Made by a program: the position numbers and the translations under genes. From Campylobacterales bacterium (GTDB taxonomy: Bacteria > Campylobacterota > Campylobacteria > Campylobacterales > Campylobacteraceae): a stretch of 53,476 bases of DNA. A model generated the notes under the pieces. That model worked only from the letters and a program-made list of their open reading frames with translations. It had not been told where the DNA came from and did no database searches. The DNA is taken from contig JACUTV010000008.1 of assembly GCA_014859645.1 (NCBI GenBank), positions 1 through 53,476 on the forward strand, in the 5' to 3' direction. This document shows, piece by piece, positions 17,918-26,259 of the stretch (the stretch's first letter is position 1; every line of letters starts with the position of its first letter).

Positions 17918-18478
17918 ATGACCCTTGACCGACGCACCGAACCGTTCAATTTTGCCATGGCAAACCTCAGCGCCTTACCTGCGGGAAGCCGTGTGCTTTT
18001 TTTGGGTAAAAACCACACCAAAAATGCCCTATTGATAGCCAAGTTGGGCTTACATGTAGAAGTCTTGGACGCAGACAATACAGAACTTGTGTTATTGCAA
18101 GAAGAGGCGAGCAAAGAGGGGTTGTTTCTCATCACACGCCACACGCGCGTTGAGTACTGGCAACTCCCCCACACCTATGACGCCATCGTGCTAGGAGAAC
18201 TGGACCTTCCAAGCTCCAAACACACGTTCTTGTTTGAAAAAATCCTCTCTTCCTTGGCGCCCAAGGGCATTTTAGTTGGAGAAGTATTAGGGGAAGGTAA
18301 ACTCTCAACAACCCTAGACCCCGCCATAGAACCCTACGGCCTCATCGCCTTGTACACGCTTTTTGAAAGCCTTCCTTGCCGCTTGATTAAGCTTGGTAAA
18401 GAATTGACACAGGTTGTACATAAAAAGGGAGTTAAAGAAGAGCGGTATTTACTGCGGATGGTGATTCAAAAATGCTAA
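17918..18478 (+). CDS. Class I SAM-dependent methyltransferase-like protein
   Basis: A 186-residue protein with a Rossmann methyltransferase pattern: a glycine-poor motif I around VLFLGKNHTKNALLIAKLG, acidic motif II VEVLDADN, DAIVLGELD as motif IV, and LSSLAPKGILVGEVLGEGK as post-motif. It is akin to TehB/SAM methyltransferase-like proteins of the phylum. Motif I lacks the usual GxGxG, so SAM binding may be weak or lost. It follows the aldo/keto reductase by 3 bp and ends in a strong bidirectional terminator. Function unknown. Confidence 0.6.
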   Translation: MTLDRRTEPFNFAMANLSALPAGSRVLFLGKNHTKNALLIAKLGLHVEVLDADNTELVLLQEEASKEGLFLITRHTRVEYWQLPHTYDAIVLGELDLPSSKHTFLFEKILSSLAPKGILVGEVLGEGKLSTTLDPAIEPYGLIALYTLFESLPCRLIKLGKELTQVVHKKGVKEERYLLRMVIQKC

Positions 18479-18502
18479 CGCAAGGGAAAATTCCCTTGCG
18501 TT
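18477..18502. terminator. Bidirectional terminator
   Basis: AACGCAAGGGAA (18477-18488) and TTCCCTTGCGTT (18491-18502) form a near-perfect hairpin with T-rich flanks. It overlaps the stop codon of the plus-strand gene and lies 10 bp from the stop of the converging uraA. Confidence 0.8.
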
Positions 18503-18511
18503 TTACGCGTA

Positions 18512-19759
18512 TCAATAGCCGTCAAAGTGCTTTGTTTTAGGCAAGACCAAATTGAGTAAAATCCCCACAATTGCCCCAAGACCAATCCCACTAAACCCAA
18601 CACCGCCAAAGTTAAAGGTCATCCCGCCAATGGCAAACACAAGGATGATAGAAACGATGATCATGTTGCGCGGATCCGCCAAGTCGACTTTCTCTTTAAT
18701 GAGCGTTTCCATACCCACAGCGGTGATAATCCCAAACAACAAGAGCAAAATGCCGCCCATTACAGGCACAGGAATGGTCGCTAACAAGCCCCCAAGTTTT
18801 CCCACAAACGCAAGGACGATGGCAAAAATCGCCGCCCAAGTCATGATGGCAGGATTAAAGGCTTTGGTGATAGTCACCGCACCTGTCACTTCGGAGTACG
18901 TTGTGTTAGGGGGGCCACCCAACAGTGATGCCGCAGAAGTCGCTAGGCCATCCCCCAAAAGGGTGTTTTTAAGGCCTGGTTTTTTAAGGTAATCTTCCTT
19001 GGTCACATTGCTAATAGCAAGCATATCCCCAATATGCTCCACTGCGGGCGCAATAGCAATGGGCAAGATGAAGATAATGGCTTCGAGGTTAAACTCTGGA
19101 AAGACAAAGGCAGGCACAGCAAACAGCGGCGCGTTGTAAAAGGCATCAAAACTCACCACGCCCGCCAACAACGCCACCACATACCCTGCAATAATCCCAA
19201 AAAAGATAGGAAGCAAACGAAAAATACCCGTCCCTTTTAAGGTCACCACAATGGTCACCGCCAAGGTGATAAACGCAATCACCATGGAAGGGGTTTGAGG
19301 TACAAGTTGCACGGCTCCATCACCCGTTTTGCCAAGGGCCATGTTGACCGCCACGGGCGAAAGAATCAGTCCAATGGTCATAATCACCGGCCCCACTACC
19401 ACCGCTGGCAACAAACGGTGTAAAAAATCCGACCCACGCACCCGCACGAGGAAGCTAAGCAGGATGTAAAAAATACCCGCGGCCACCAAGCCCGACATGG
19501 TTCCAGCGATGCCCCAAGTTTGCACTCCATAGATAATGGGTGCGATGAACGCAAAGGAAGACGCTAGAAAAATAGGCGGCACGTTTTCACGGGTCACCAC
19601 CTGAAAAATCAGCGTTCCAAGTCCCGCGGTAAAGAGCGCCACATTAGAATCAAGTCCCGTCAAAATCGGCACCAACACCAAAGCCCCAAAGGCAACAAAC
19701 AAAAACTGCAAGCCAATAATGCTCTCCTTGAGCGTAAAGCGGTAGGCAATCTTACTCAT
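18512..19759 (-). CDS. uraA: Uracil/xanthine permease
   Basis: A 415-residue NCS2 nucleobase:cation symporter with about 14 hydrophobic segments. Family motifs are FLASSFAFIAPI, the Glu of helix 10 in PAVEHIGDMLAISNVTK, and GGPPNTTYSEVTGAVTIT. It takes up uracil or another nucleobase at the inner membrane. ATG 19759 is chosen over the GTG two codons earlier because AAGAGG is 5 nt upstream of it. It follows dxr with a 9-bp gap, its ribosome site lying right at the dxr end, so it probably belongs to the cdsA-dxr transcript. UraA is the family name; the true substrate is inferred. Confidence 0.85.
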   Translation of the reverse strand: MSKIAYRFTLKESIIGLQFLFVAFGALVLVPILTGLDSNVALFTAGLGTLIFQVVTRENVPPIFLASSFAFIAPIIYGVQTWGIAGTMSGLVAAGIFYILLSFLVRVRGSDFLHRLLPAVVVGPVIMTIGLILSPVAVNMALGKTGDGAVQLVPQTPSMVIAFITLAVTIVVTLKGTGIFRLLPIFFGIIAGYVVALLAGVVSFDAFYNAPLFAVPAFVFPEFNLEAIIFILPIAIAPAVEHIGDMLAISNVTKEDYLKKPGLKNTLLGDGLATSAASLLGGPPNTTYSEVTGAVTITKAFNPAIMTWAAIFAIVLAFVGKLGGLLATIPVPVMGGILLLLFGIITAVGMETLIKEKVDLADPRNMIIVSIILVFAIGGMTFNFGGVGFSGIGLGAIVGILLNLVLPKTKHFDGY

Positions 19760-19768
19760 CAACACCTC

Positions 19769-20842
19769 TTAATAAAGATTTTTACAAAACGCACGCACGT
19801 CTTTATCTAATGCAAACACATCCTCTAGGCTTTGGGGTGCTTGTCCCTCAAACGCTTCAAATGCCTTCACAATGCCCTTGGCCATCCCTACTATCGAACA
19901 ACGCTCGGCTAAAAAATGCGCCATCATGGCTTCGTTGGCGGCGTTGACCACAGCACCCAACTTTGGGGCTTCCAAGAGCGCATTTTTAAGCTCCCACACA
20001 GGGTAACGCGCAGGGTCGATGGGGCGAAATTCCAAACTTCCCACTTGGGTCAAATCTACGCTAGGCAGTACCGCCTCTTTCACTTCGCCCAAGAGCGCAA
20101 AAGCAATGGGCAGCTGCATGCTCGTCCCTGCGATATGAGCGGTGGAACTGCCATCTTCAAAGTCGATGAGTGCGTGGATGATGGATTTGGTTTCAATGAA
20201 AGCGTCGTAAGCCTTACATGTAAAGAGCCACTGCGCTTCTAAAAGCTCAAAAAGCTTGTTCACCATGCTCGCACTGTCGATAGTAATCTTTTTCCCCATA
20301 GACCAGTTGGGGTGTTTGAGGGCATCTTCGGGACGCATGTGTGGGAGTTGGTCTAGGGGCGTGTCACGAAACGCGCCGCCACTGGCGGTGATACACATGC
20401 GTTTCATAGGGCGGCAAGAGAGCAGATACCACAAGCCAAAATGTTCGCTGTCGATGGGCACAATAGACCTCGTGTCTAAAAACGCGCCCGCCGCCACGAG
20501 CGATTCTTTGTTGGCTAAGGCCACTTTTTTGCCCAAGCTTTGGGCTTTAAGGGTAGGCTTTAAGCCTAAAAATCCCACAAGGGCGTTGACTACCAAAGCA
20601 CTTTGAGACGCTTCTAACATCCGCGCGATGCCCTCTTCCCCTACCCACACGTTAGGATGGACGACCTGATGGGCTAGCGTAGCCTCGCCAATGACCACAA
20701 ATTTGGGATTAAACGCCTTAATTTGTTCATTTAACAGTGCCACATTACTGCCCGCGCATAACCCTTCTACATGTAAACCATGAACCTTGGCAATATGTAA
20801 GGCATTGACGCCAATGGAGCCTGTGCTTCCTAAAACGATCAT
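19769..20842 (-). CDS. dxr: 1-deoxy-D-xylulose-5-phosphate reductoisomerase
   Basis: A 357-residue NADPH enzyme, second step of the MEP isoprenoid pathway. N-terminal IVLGSTGSIGVNAL binds NADPH; VPIDSEHFGLWYLL carries the metal-binding acidic residues; ITASGGAFRDTP and HPNWSMGKKITIDSASMVNK are the catalytic loops. It is slightly shorter than E. coli Dxr (398). It sits 3 bp after cdsA, an order also known in Campylobacter. The ribosome site is not obvious, suggesting coupling to cdsA. One TTACATGTAA lies at 20214. Confidence 0.95.
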   Translation of the reverse strand: MIVLGSTGSIGVNALHIAKVHGLHVEGLCAGSNVALLNEQIKAFNPKFVVIGEATLAHQVVHPNVWVGEEGIARMLEASQSALVVNALVGFLGLKPTLKAQSLGKKVALANKESLVAAGAFLDTRSIVPIDSEHFGLWYLLSCRPMKRMCITASGGAFRDTPLDQLPHMRPEDALKHPNWSMGKKITIDSASMVNKLFELLEAQWLFTCKAYDAFIETKSIIHALIDFEDGSSTAHIAGTSMQLPIAFALLGEVKEAVLPSVDLTQVGSLEFRPIDPARYPVWELKNALLEAPKLGAVVNAANEAMMAHFLAERCSIVGMAKGIVKAFEAFEGQAPQSLEDVFALDKDVRAFCKNLY

Positions 20843-20845
20843 CGG

Positions 20846-21595
20846 CTACACAAAGCTTTTCAGCAAAACAAAGAGCACGACCCCGCCAAACAAATAGCCA
20901 TCAAGTCGGTCAAGCATTCCTCCGTGTCCTGGGAAAATCGTCCCGCTGTCTTTTACTTCCGCTTCACGCTTCAAATAACTCTCGTACAAGTCTCCCCATA
21001 CCGATGCGACACTGGTTAAAAAAGCAATCAACAAAGCGCTTAAAAAACCCACAGAAGCCATCCCGAAAAATGCGCCCGCTAGGGTTGCCACGGCGATACC
21101 TCCCGCAACGCCTTCCCACGTTTTGTTGGGAGAAGTGGGTGAAAAAGGGGTTTTACCAAAGTTTTTACCCACAATAAACGCCCCCGTATCGGTCAGTGCC
21201 ACGATGAGCACGAGCCAAATGAGGGCAGGCATCCCTGCACTTACGTACAAAGAGAGTAAAAATAACATGGAAATCGTGGGATACAAAAAGGGTTTTAAGA
21301 GGGTTTCATCCATCTGTTTTTGGTGTGCCATCATGGCCACAAGCCCCAACACCACAAGCACGCCCAAATACTCTGGCGAAGCACTAAGCCCCGCAGCAAT
21401 CCACACGCCAAGAGCCAACACATAAATCATCGTATTTTCAGTTTGAAACAGTTTGCATGCTTCGCGAAAGGCAATCAAATAGACCAATCCCAACACAAAC
21501 CACGTCACCAAAAAGCTGTCCACGAGCGCCAAAAGAATGGCAATCACAAGCATAATAAAGCCTGTTACGATGCGCTCAAGGGTGTTTTCATTCAT
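20846..21595 (-). CDS. cdsA: Phosphatidate cytidylyltransferase
   Basis: A 249-residue integral membrane enzyme making CDP-diacylglycerol from phosphatidic acid and CTP, the branch point of phospholipid synthesis. The family signature is near the C-terminus: KRE...VKDSGTIFPGHGGMLDRLDGYLFG, seen here as EVKDSGTIFPGHGGMLDRLD. SPNKTWEGVAGG is the second conserved block. About seven membrane helices are visible. First gene of the cdsA-dxr-uraA run. Confidence 0.93.
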   Translation of the reverse strand: MNENTLERIVTGFIMLVIAILLALVDSFLVTWFVLGLVYLIAFREACKLFQTENTMIYVLALGVWIAAGLSASPEYLGVLVVLGLVAMMAHQKQMDETLLKPFLYPTISMLFLLSLYVSAGMPALIWLVLIVALTDTGAFIVGKNFGKTPFSPTSPNKTWEGVAGGIAVATLAGAFFGMASVGFLSALLIAFLTSVASVWGDLYESYLKREAEVKDSGTIFPGHGGMLDRLDGYLFGGVVLFVLLKSFV

Positions 21596-21672
21596 GGCTG
21601 TCCTTCTAAAGGTGAGGTTTTGTCACATCTTAGCAAAGCTAAGGTGAGGGTTTGCTAAAAGCGTGGGAGGGG

Positions 21673-21990
21673 TTAGATAGTGATGTCCAACAGTCGCGGA
21701 GGCGGTGGCAGCGGGTCGTCATTTTCCTCTTTGTCATTTTTCTGAAGCGCTTGGCTCTCTGTTTGTGCTTCTTGGTCGTCTTTTTTTTGCTGATGTTCTC
21801 TTTCTGGGTCGATTTTATGGGTTTCTTCGGTAGGGCGTACCGCTTGCACTTCCTTGTCTTTTTCGTTAGCTGCCACACCCGCCGCAAGATTTTGCGCCTC
21901 CAAGCGTGTATGAAAATCCATCTGTTTTGCTGCAGCCATAGGAAGGCTTTGGTTGGCATACACCATTCCACCAATCGGACTAACGGCCAT
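21673..21990 (-). CDS. Small charged protein, conserved-position hypothetical
   Basis: A 105-residue protein I do not recognise. It begins MAVSPIGGMVYANQSLPMAAAKQ; residues 30-90 are almost all polar and charged (many Glu, Lys, Asp, Gln), so it is probably disordered or a short coiled coil, and it ends with a PPPP stretch and LLDITI. It has no signal peptide or membrane segment. It lies 3 bp after the RqcH-like gene and before cdsA, the place where Campylobacter also has a small coiled-coil protein gene (from memory), which supports it being real. Confidence 0.6.
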   Translation of the reverse strand: MAVSPIGGMVYANQSLPMAAAKQMDFHTRLEAQNLAAGVAANEKDKEVQAVRPTEETHKIDPEREHQQKKDDQEAQTESQALQKNDKEENDDPLPPPPRLLDITI

Positions 21991-21993
21991 GGA

Positions 21994-23319
21994 CTACTCC
22001 TTTGTGACGTTTAGCGTCTGATACTCCACATAATGCACGAGGGCACCTTGCACCATTTTGACATTTCGTCTAGGTGTATAATCGACCAAATAATTCCCTC
22101 CTTGAGTTTGGCTAAATTCTACACATAATCTTGCCGCAAAAGTAAGCACCGAAGAGGGCACACTTTGCTTATCCGTACGAATGATAACATGCGAAGAGGG
22201 CATATCCTTTACATGTAACCACACATCGCTTTTTTTTGCCTCTTTGAGCAGGGTAATGTTGCCTTTTTCGTTTTTTCCTACCATGATTTTATACCCTTCC
22301 ATGTAAAAACTCTCATACGAAAGATTTTCCCGTTGGGTCTTTTTGGCGTGGGTTTGCTTGGGCAATAAAATATTCAACTCTTCCACACTCTTAGCACGCC
22401 CTAGCACTCCATCAAGGCGTTCCCAAAAAGCAATCTTTCCTTCTAGATTTTCCCGCTCGATGTGCAGTGAACTGGCTTTTTGACGCAGTTTTTTCGCTTG
22501 AGAAAAAAGTAAATTGGCCGCTTCTTGGGGGGTTCTAGCGTTTGGAGGAAGGTTCAATGTGTAGGGTTTTTGCTCAAAATCTTCCACCTCCACCTGTGTT
22601 GCATAGGGAGGAATGCGGTGCAAATTAGCCAACACCAAAGAACCCTCGTAGTACAACACTTGCGCTTTTGCCTCCAAGGCTTCTTCGCTTTCAAGTTTTG
22701 CCAAATGCACCCGAAAACGCTCCAGTTTTTTTGCCAATTGCGCTTTTTTAAGGGAAATCGCCTGGGTAAGTCTGGCACTGTTACGCTCTTCGTACGCTTC
22801 AAAAAGTGCTTCGGGCAACACAAAAGGGGCTTTGGTTTCTGAAAATTCCCGCGGTGGAAGCGCTAACAAAGGCTCCCCAACCTTGACCGAACGAAACGAA
22901 ACACTTGCATCAATGTGCCGCAATGCTTCTTGGACGATCTCTTGGGTGTCTAACATAATGACATTGGTATTGCGCCCCGTAAATTCTAACTGCAACACGT
23001 ATTCGCTCGCCTTGTACTGGCTAGAGGTGCTTACATGTAAGCGTAAGATGCGATTGCCTTCGGGCACCTCTACATGTAAGAGTGTCGCCTTGGCAAAATA
23101 CTTGCGTAGCAACACATCAAAAGGCGCACCATAGACTTTGGCACGTTTAAAATCTTCACACATAAACACATGGGCATCCCCACGGCGCAGGTCAAAAAAA
23201 AGTGGCTCGTGGCGGTCAAACACGATTTTAAGCACCATATCATCCACCCGTTCGATAACGTGGATTTTACGAAAGTGGGATAAATACTGGGCAAGTTCTT
23301 GGAGTTGATACTGTTTCAC
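21994..23319 (-). CDS. rqcH: NFACT / RqcH-family ribosome quality control protein
   Basis: A 441-residue member of the NFACT (formerly fibronectin/fibrinogen-binding) family. RqcH binds stalled 50S-peptidyl-tRNA complexes and adds C-terminal alanine tails. An N-terminal NFACT-N domain (1-200), a middle coiled coil (about 205-330) and a C-terminal NFACT-R domain (KKSDVWLHVKDMPSSHVII, then DYTPRRNVKM) are present. It is shorter than B. subtilis RqcH (about 570), mainly in the middle. The conserved Asp-Arg pair needed for tRNA recruitment appears here as Asn89-Arg90 (EGNRILRL), so activity may differ. Two TTACATGTAA copies lie inside. Confidence 0.8.
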   Translation of the reverse strand: MKQYQLQELAQYLSHFRKIHVIERVDDMVLKIVFDRHEPLFFDLRRGDAHVFMCEDFKRAKVYGAPFDVLLRKYFAKATLLHVEVPEGNRILRLHVSTSSQYKASEYVLQLEFTGRNTNVIMLDTQEIVQEALRHIDASVSFRSVKVGEPLLALPPREFSETKAPFVLPEALFEAYEERNSARLTQAISLKKAQLAKKLERFRVHLAKLESEEALEAKAQVLYYEGSLVLANLHRIPPYATQVEVEDFEQKPYTLNLPPNARTPQEAANLLFSQAKKLRQKASSLHIERENLEGKIAFWERLDGVLGRAKSVEELNILLPKQTHAKKTQRENLSYESFYMEGYKIMVGKNEKGNITLLKEAKKSDVWLHVKDMPSSHVIIRTDKQSVPSSVLTFAARLCVEFSQTQGGNYLVDYTPRRNVKMVQGALVHYVEYQTLNVTKE

Positions 23320-23624
23320 TTCTATACATCCTTCTTTTGGGCGAGGCGCTAAACTATTATTAGGGGTTTATAACGCGATTATACCCGCTTTTAAACCAAA
23401 CTTCGCTAGAATCGACCCAATTTTTAAACGTGTGCCTAGTGGCACGAAGCAAGGATTTGCGTTTTTAGCTAAAGGGGTGTCTGGTCCCTTGGGATGGATG
23501 GCAACTGTTTGAGGCGTAGCCGAGTTTTGCCATCCAAAGACACCCTTTGGCGCTCCGCAGGAAAAAACGCAACGTTCCCGAATGAGAGACACTAGGCACG
23601 CGCATCGCCATTAACGAGGTTCCC
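23320..23624 (+). other. Intergenic region: leuC leader with long fold-back element
   Basis: These 305 bp hold no convincing gene. A -10 box TAGAAT (23407-23412) would start a leuC leader of about 200 nt. Positions 23432-23599 fold back on themselves in four nested stems: GTGCCTAGTG/CACTAGGCAC (23432-23441/23590-23599), TTGCGTTTTT/AAAAACGCAA (23457-23466/23563-23572), an 11-bp stem 23472-23482/23538-23548 with one GU pair, and GGATGGCAA/TTGCCATCC (23496-23504/23527-23535). The nested symmetry suggests a structured RNA or a miniature inverted-repeat element. A short ORF on either strand is best seen as a by-product. Confidence 0.65.
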
Positions 23625-24890
23625 ATGCAACAAACCATCACCGAAAAGATCTTCTCCGACCACTGTGGCCTTGAAGCAAAAGCTGGCCAAATCGTCCAAA
23701 GCCCCATCGACATGGTCATCGGCAACGACATCACCACGCCCATCTCCATCCGCGCGTTTGAAGAGAGTGGCGCAACCACACTGGCCAATCCCGACGGTTT
23801 TTCCATCGTCATGGACCACTACATTCCCGCCAAAGACATCGCCAGTGCCAACCAAGCCAAAATCAGCCGTGAGTTTGCCTACAAGCACGACTTGAAGCAC
23901 TATTTTGACGAAAAAGACATGGGCATCGAACACGCCCTCTTGCCTGAAAAAGGACTCATCGTCCCAGGCGACGTCATCATCGGTGCAGACAGCCACACCT
24001 GTACCCACGGCGCCCTTGGTACCTTTGCTACGGGCATGGGTTCTACTGACTTAGCGTACGCGATGATCACAGGGCGGAACTGGTTTAAAGTGCCCGAAGC
24101 CATCCGCGTGGTTTTTACTGGCAAACCTGGTCAGCACGTTTACGGCAAAGACCTCATCCTTGAAATCATCCGCCAAATCGGTGTGGACGGCGCCTTGTAC
24201 AAAAGCCTCGAATTCATGGGCGACGCCATTGCACATTTAGAGATGGACGACCGCTTTAGTTTGTGCAACATGGCCATCGAAGCGGGTGCCAAAAACGGCA
24301 TCATCGCCGCAGATGAGATCACCAAAGCCTTTTTAGCGGACAAAACTTTACCCCGTCAGCCCAAGTATTTTTATTCTGACGCCGACGCGACGTATGTGCA
24401 AACCCTCGAAGTGGACGTGAGCAAACTTGACCCTGTTATCGCGTATCCGTTCTTGCCTAGTAATGGCAAAAGTGTGCGCCAAGCGGTGAAAGACGATTTG
24501 GCCATCGACCAAGTTTTCATCGGCAGTTGCACCAACGGACGCATCAGTGACCTACGCATCGCCGCGGAGATTTTAAAGGGTAAACGTGTGGCGCGCAAAA
24601 CCCGCCTCATCATCACCCCTGCGACCCAAAAAATCGCCCAACAAGCCCAAAAAGAAGGACTCGTAGACATCTTCATCGAAGCGGGCGGCGTGTTCTCCAA
24701 CCCAACCTGCGGCGCATGCCTTGGAGGCTATATGGGGATTTTAGGTAAAGGAGAGCGTTGTGTGGCCACCACCAACCGTAACTTTGTGGGCCGTATGGGA
24801 GACCGCACCAGTGAGATTTATTTGGCCAACTCCGCCGTGGCGGCCGCTTCTGCCATCGCTGGGAAAATCGCCGACCCTAGGGATTTATAA
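23625..24890 (+). CDS. leuC: 3-isopropylmalate dehydratase large subunit
   Basis: A 421-residue aconitase-superfamily subunit of leucine biosynthesis, isomerising 2- and 3-isopropylmalate with the small subunit LeuD. The [4Fe-4S] ligands are Cys302 (GSCTNG), Cys362 and Cys365 (PTCGACLGG). Other blocks are GADSHTCTHGALGTFATGMGS and VGRMGDRTS. The length fits the shorter LeuC/HacA type; the related homoaconitase or citraconate function cannot be excluded. No leuD follows; instead the stop overlaps mobA. The gene and its leader interrupt what in Campylobacter is a direct rqcH-mobA-pldA neighbourhood. Confidence 0.88.
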   Translation: MQQTITEKIFSDHCGLEAKAGQIVQSPIDMVIGNDITTPISIRAFEESGATTLANPDGFSIVMDHYIPAKDIASANQAKISREFAYKHDLKHYFDEKDMGIEHALLPEKGLIVPGDVIIGADSHTCTHGALGTFATGMGSTDLAYAMITGRNWFKVPEAIRVVFTGKPGQHVYGKDLILEIIRQIGVDGALYKSLEFMGDAIAHLEMDDRFSLCNMAIEAGAKNGIIAADEITKAFLADKTLPRQPKYFYSDADATYVQTLEVDVSKLDPVIAYPFLPSNGKSVRQAVKDDLAIDQVFIGSCTNGRISDLRIAAEILKGKRVARKTRLIITPATQKIAQQAQKEGLVDIFIEAGGVFSNPTCGACLGGYMGILGKGERCVATTNRNFVGRMGDRTSEIYLANSAVAAASAIAGKIADPRDL

Positions 24891-25453
24891 TGGCCTTTCC
24901 CTTCCCCTGCGTCATCATCGCCGGGGGAAAAAGTTCGCGCATGGGGCAAGATAAATCCTTGCTCCCTTTTCGCGGACACCCTACCCTCACCCACTACCAA
25001 GCCTCCCGCCTTTCGCCACTCTTTAGCTCCTTACATGTAAGCACCAAAACCGACAAATTTAACGAGGAGTTTTCGCTTATCCTTGACACAGAACAAGAGA
25101 GTTTTTCCCCCATGGTTGCTCTGGCTTCGGTGTTGGGGCATTTTAGCAACACCTACGTCTTTTGCCTGAGCGTAGACGCCCCTTTTGTGGAAAAAGAACA
25201 CATTGAGGCGTTATGGAAAGCGGCCAACACCACCCACGCCAACGCGCTCATCCCTCGCGACCCGCACACCCGCCACCCTTTATGCGGCCTCTACCACAGC
25301 ACCCTTGCCCCTCTTGCCAACACTTTGGCCCGCCAAGGAGACCATAAACTGGGTATCTTACTAGAACGTGCAAACGCGGTGTACGTGGAGTTTGATGAAA
25401 CCGCACCCTTTACCAACCTCAACCACCCTCATGAATACGAAGCAGCACTGTAG
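24890..25453 (+). CDS. mobA: Molybdenum cofactor guanylyltransferase
   Basis: A 187-residue nucleotidyltransferase that joins GMP to molybdopterin to make the MGD cofactor of DMSO-reductase-family enzymes such as formate dehydrogenase and nitrate reductase. The N-terminal signature is VIIAGGKSSRMGQDKSLLPF; FCLSVDAPFV is the metal-binding Asp block. Its ATG shares one base with the leuC stop. Length is normal. One TTACATGTAA lies inside and another 3 bp past the stop. Confidence 0.9.
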   Translation: MAFPFPCVIIAGGKSSRMGQDKSLLPFRGHPTLTHYQASRLSPLFSSLHVSTKTDKFNEEFSLILDTEQESFSPMVALASVLGHFSNTYVFCLSVDAPFVEKEHIEALWKAANTTHANALIPRDPHTRHPLCGLYHSTLAPLANTLARQGDHKLGILLERANAVYVEFDETAPFTNLNHPHEYEAAL

Positions 25454-25510
25454 CCTTACATGTAACCTTTACCTTTCTTGTGCTATCCTATGCCAAAAAA
25501 GGAGTTCCCC

Positions 25511-25798
25511 ATGATTAAACACATCGTTTTTTTTAAACTTGAAGACAACTCGCCCACCAATAAAGAGGTGGTCAAAGCACGCATCATGAGCATGCAAGAC
25601 AAGATTCCTTACCTGAGCCATATGGAAGTAGGTGTGAATTTTAGCCCTGAAGAGCGGGCTTTTGATTTGGCACTCATTACGGATTTTTACACCAAAGAGG
25701 ACTTGGCACGCTACGCCATCGACCCTGTACATGTAGAGGTAGTAACCTTTTTAAAATCCATCAACACCCAAACTAAAGTGGTGGATTACGAGTACTGA
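25511..25798 (+). CDS. Dabb (stress-responsive A/B barrel) domain protein
   Basis: A 95-residue single-domain protein of the Dabb family, dimeric alpha/beta barrels related to EthD and antibiotic monooxygenases. The family pattern MIKHIVFFKLED at the start, MEVGVNFS in the middle and a closing HVEVVTFLKS is clear. ATG 25511 follows AAGGAG by 6 nt; an earlier in-frame ATG lacks a ribosome site. Its function is unknown in most bacteria. It is followed 2 bp later by the lipoprotein gene. Confidence 0.8.
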   Translation: MIKHIVFFKLEDNSPTNKEVVKARIMSMQDKIPYLSHMEVGVNFSPEERAFDLALITDFYTKEDLARYAIDPVHVEVVTFLKSINTQTKVVDYEY

Positions 25799-25800
25799 TC

Positions 25801-26202
25801 GTGCGCGCTCTTTGGTTGGTGCTTCTCGTACTCGGGTTTGCAGGATGCGCTAATCCTCCTCTAGCCAACCCTGCCCACACCAGTCAATACGGACTAGAGT
25901 GGGCAGGGGTTTACCAAGGCACCCTCCCTTCTGCTAGCGGAATGGGGCTTCGCGTTCACTTAGAGTTGCGCCCGGATGGGCATTACACCCTTGAAAATCT
26001 GTATGTAGGCAACGCTCCCATCACGTACACTTCTCACGGTTATTTTTCATGGGATGCGACAGGTTTTATCATCACTCTCGAAGAAGAGCAAAATGTGCGC
26101 TTTTTTGTGGAAGAACATGCTGTAATCTTGCTTGATCAAGAAGGAAATTTCATCACAGGGCCTCTCAAGGACGCGTACAAACTCCCCAAGAAACTACCCT
26201 AA
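25801..26202 (+). CDS. NlpE-like outer-membrane lipoprotein
   Basis: A 133-residue lipoprotein: signal MRALWLVLLVLGFAG followed by Cys16 (lipobox GFAGC). The mature part contains AGVYQGTLPSASGMGLRVHL and LRPDGHYTLENLY, which match the NlpE N-terminal domain, an envelope-stress and copper-linked fold. The CxxC that follows GTLP in E. coli NlpE is replaced here by SASG, so it cannot sense copper or disulfides in the same way. The start is GTG 25801. It lies directly upstream of pldA, so a link to outer-membrane stress is plausible. Confidence 0.65.
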   Translation: MRALWLVLLVLGFAGCANPPLANPAHTSQYGLEWAGVYQGTLPSASGMGLRVHLELRPDGHYTLENLYVGNAPITYTSHGYFSWDATGFIITLEEEQNVRFFVEEHAVILLDQEGNFITGPLKDAYKLPKKLP

Positions 26203-26259
26203 TCACGTTCTTTTTATGTTGTCGTAAAGCACAATCCATCTTATCCTAAGGAGACATTT

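Noticed and set aside
23368-23592. A 74-codon minus-strand ORF and overlapping ORFs across the leuC leader
   Set aside because: They lie on the nested inverted repeats, have no ribosome site, and their apparent coding potential is explained by the fold-back symmetry.
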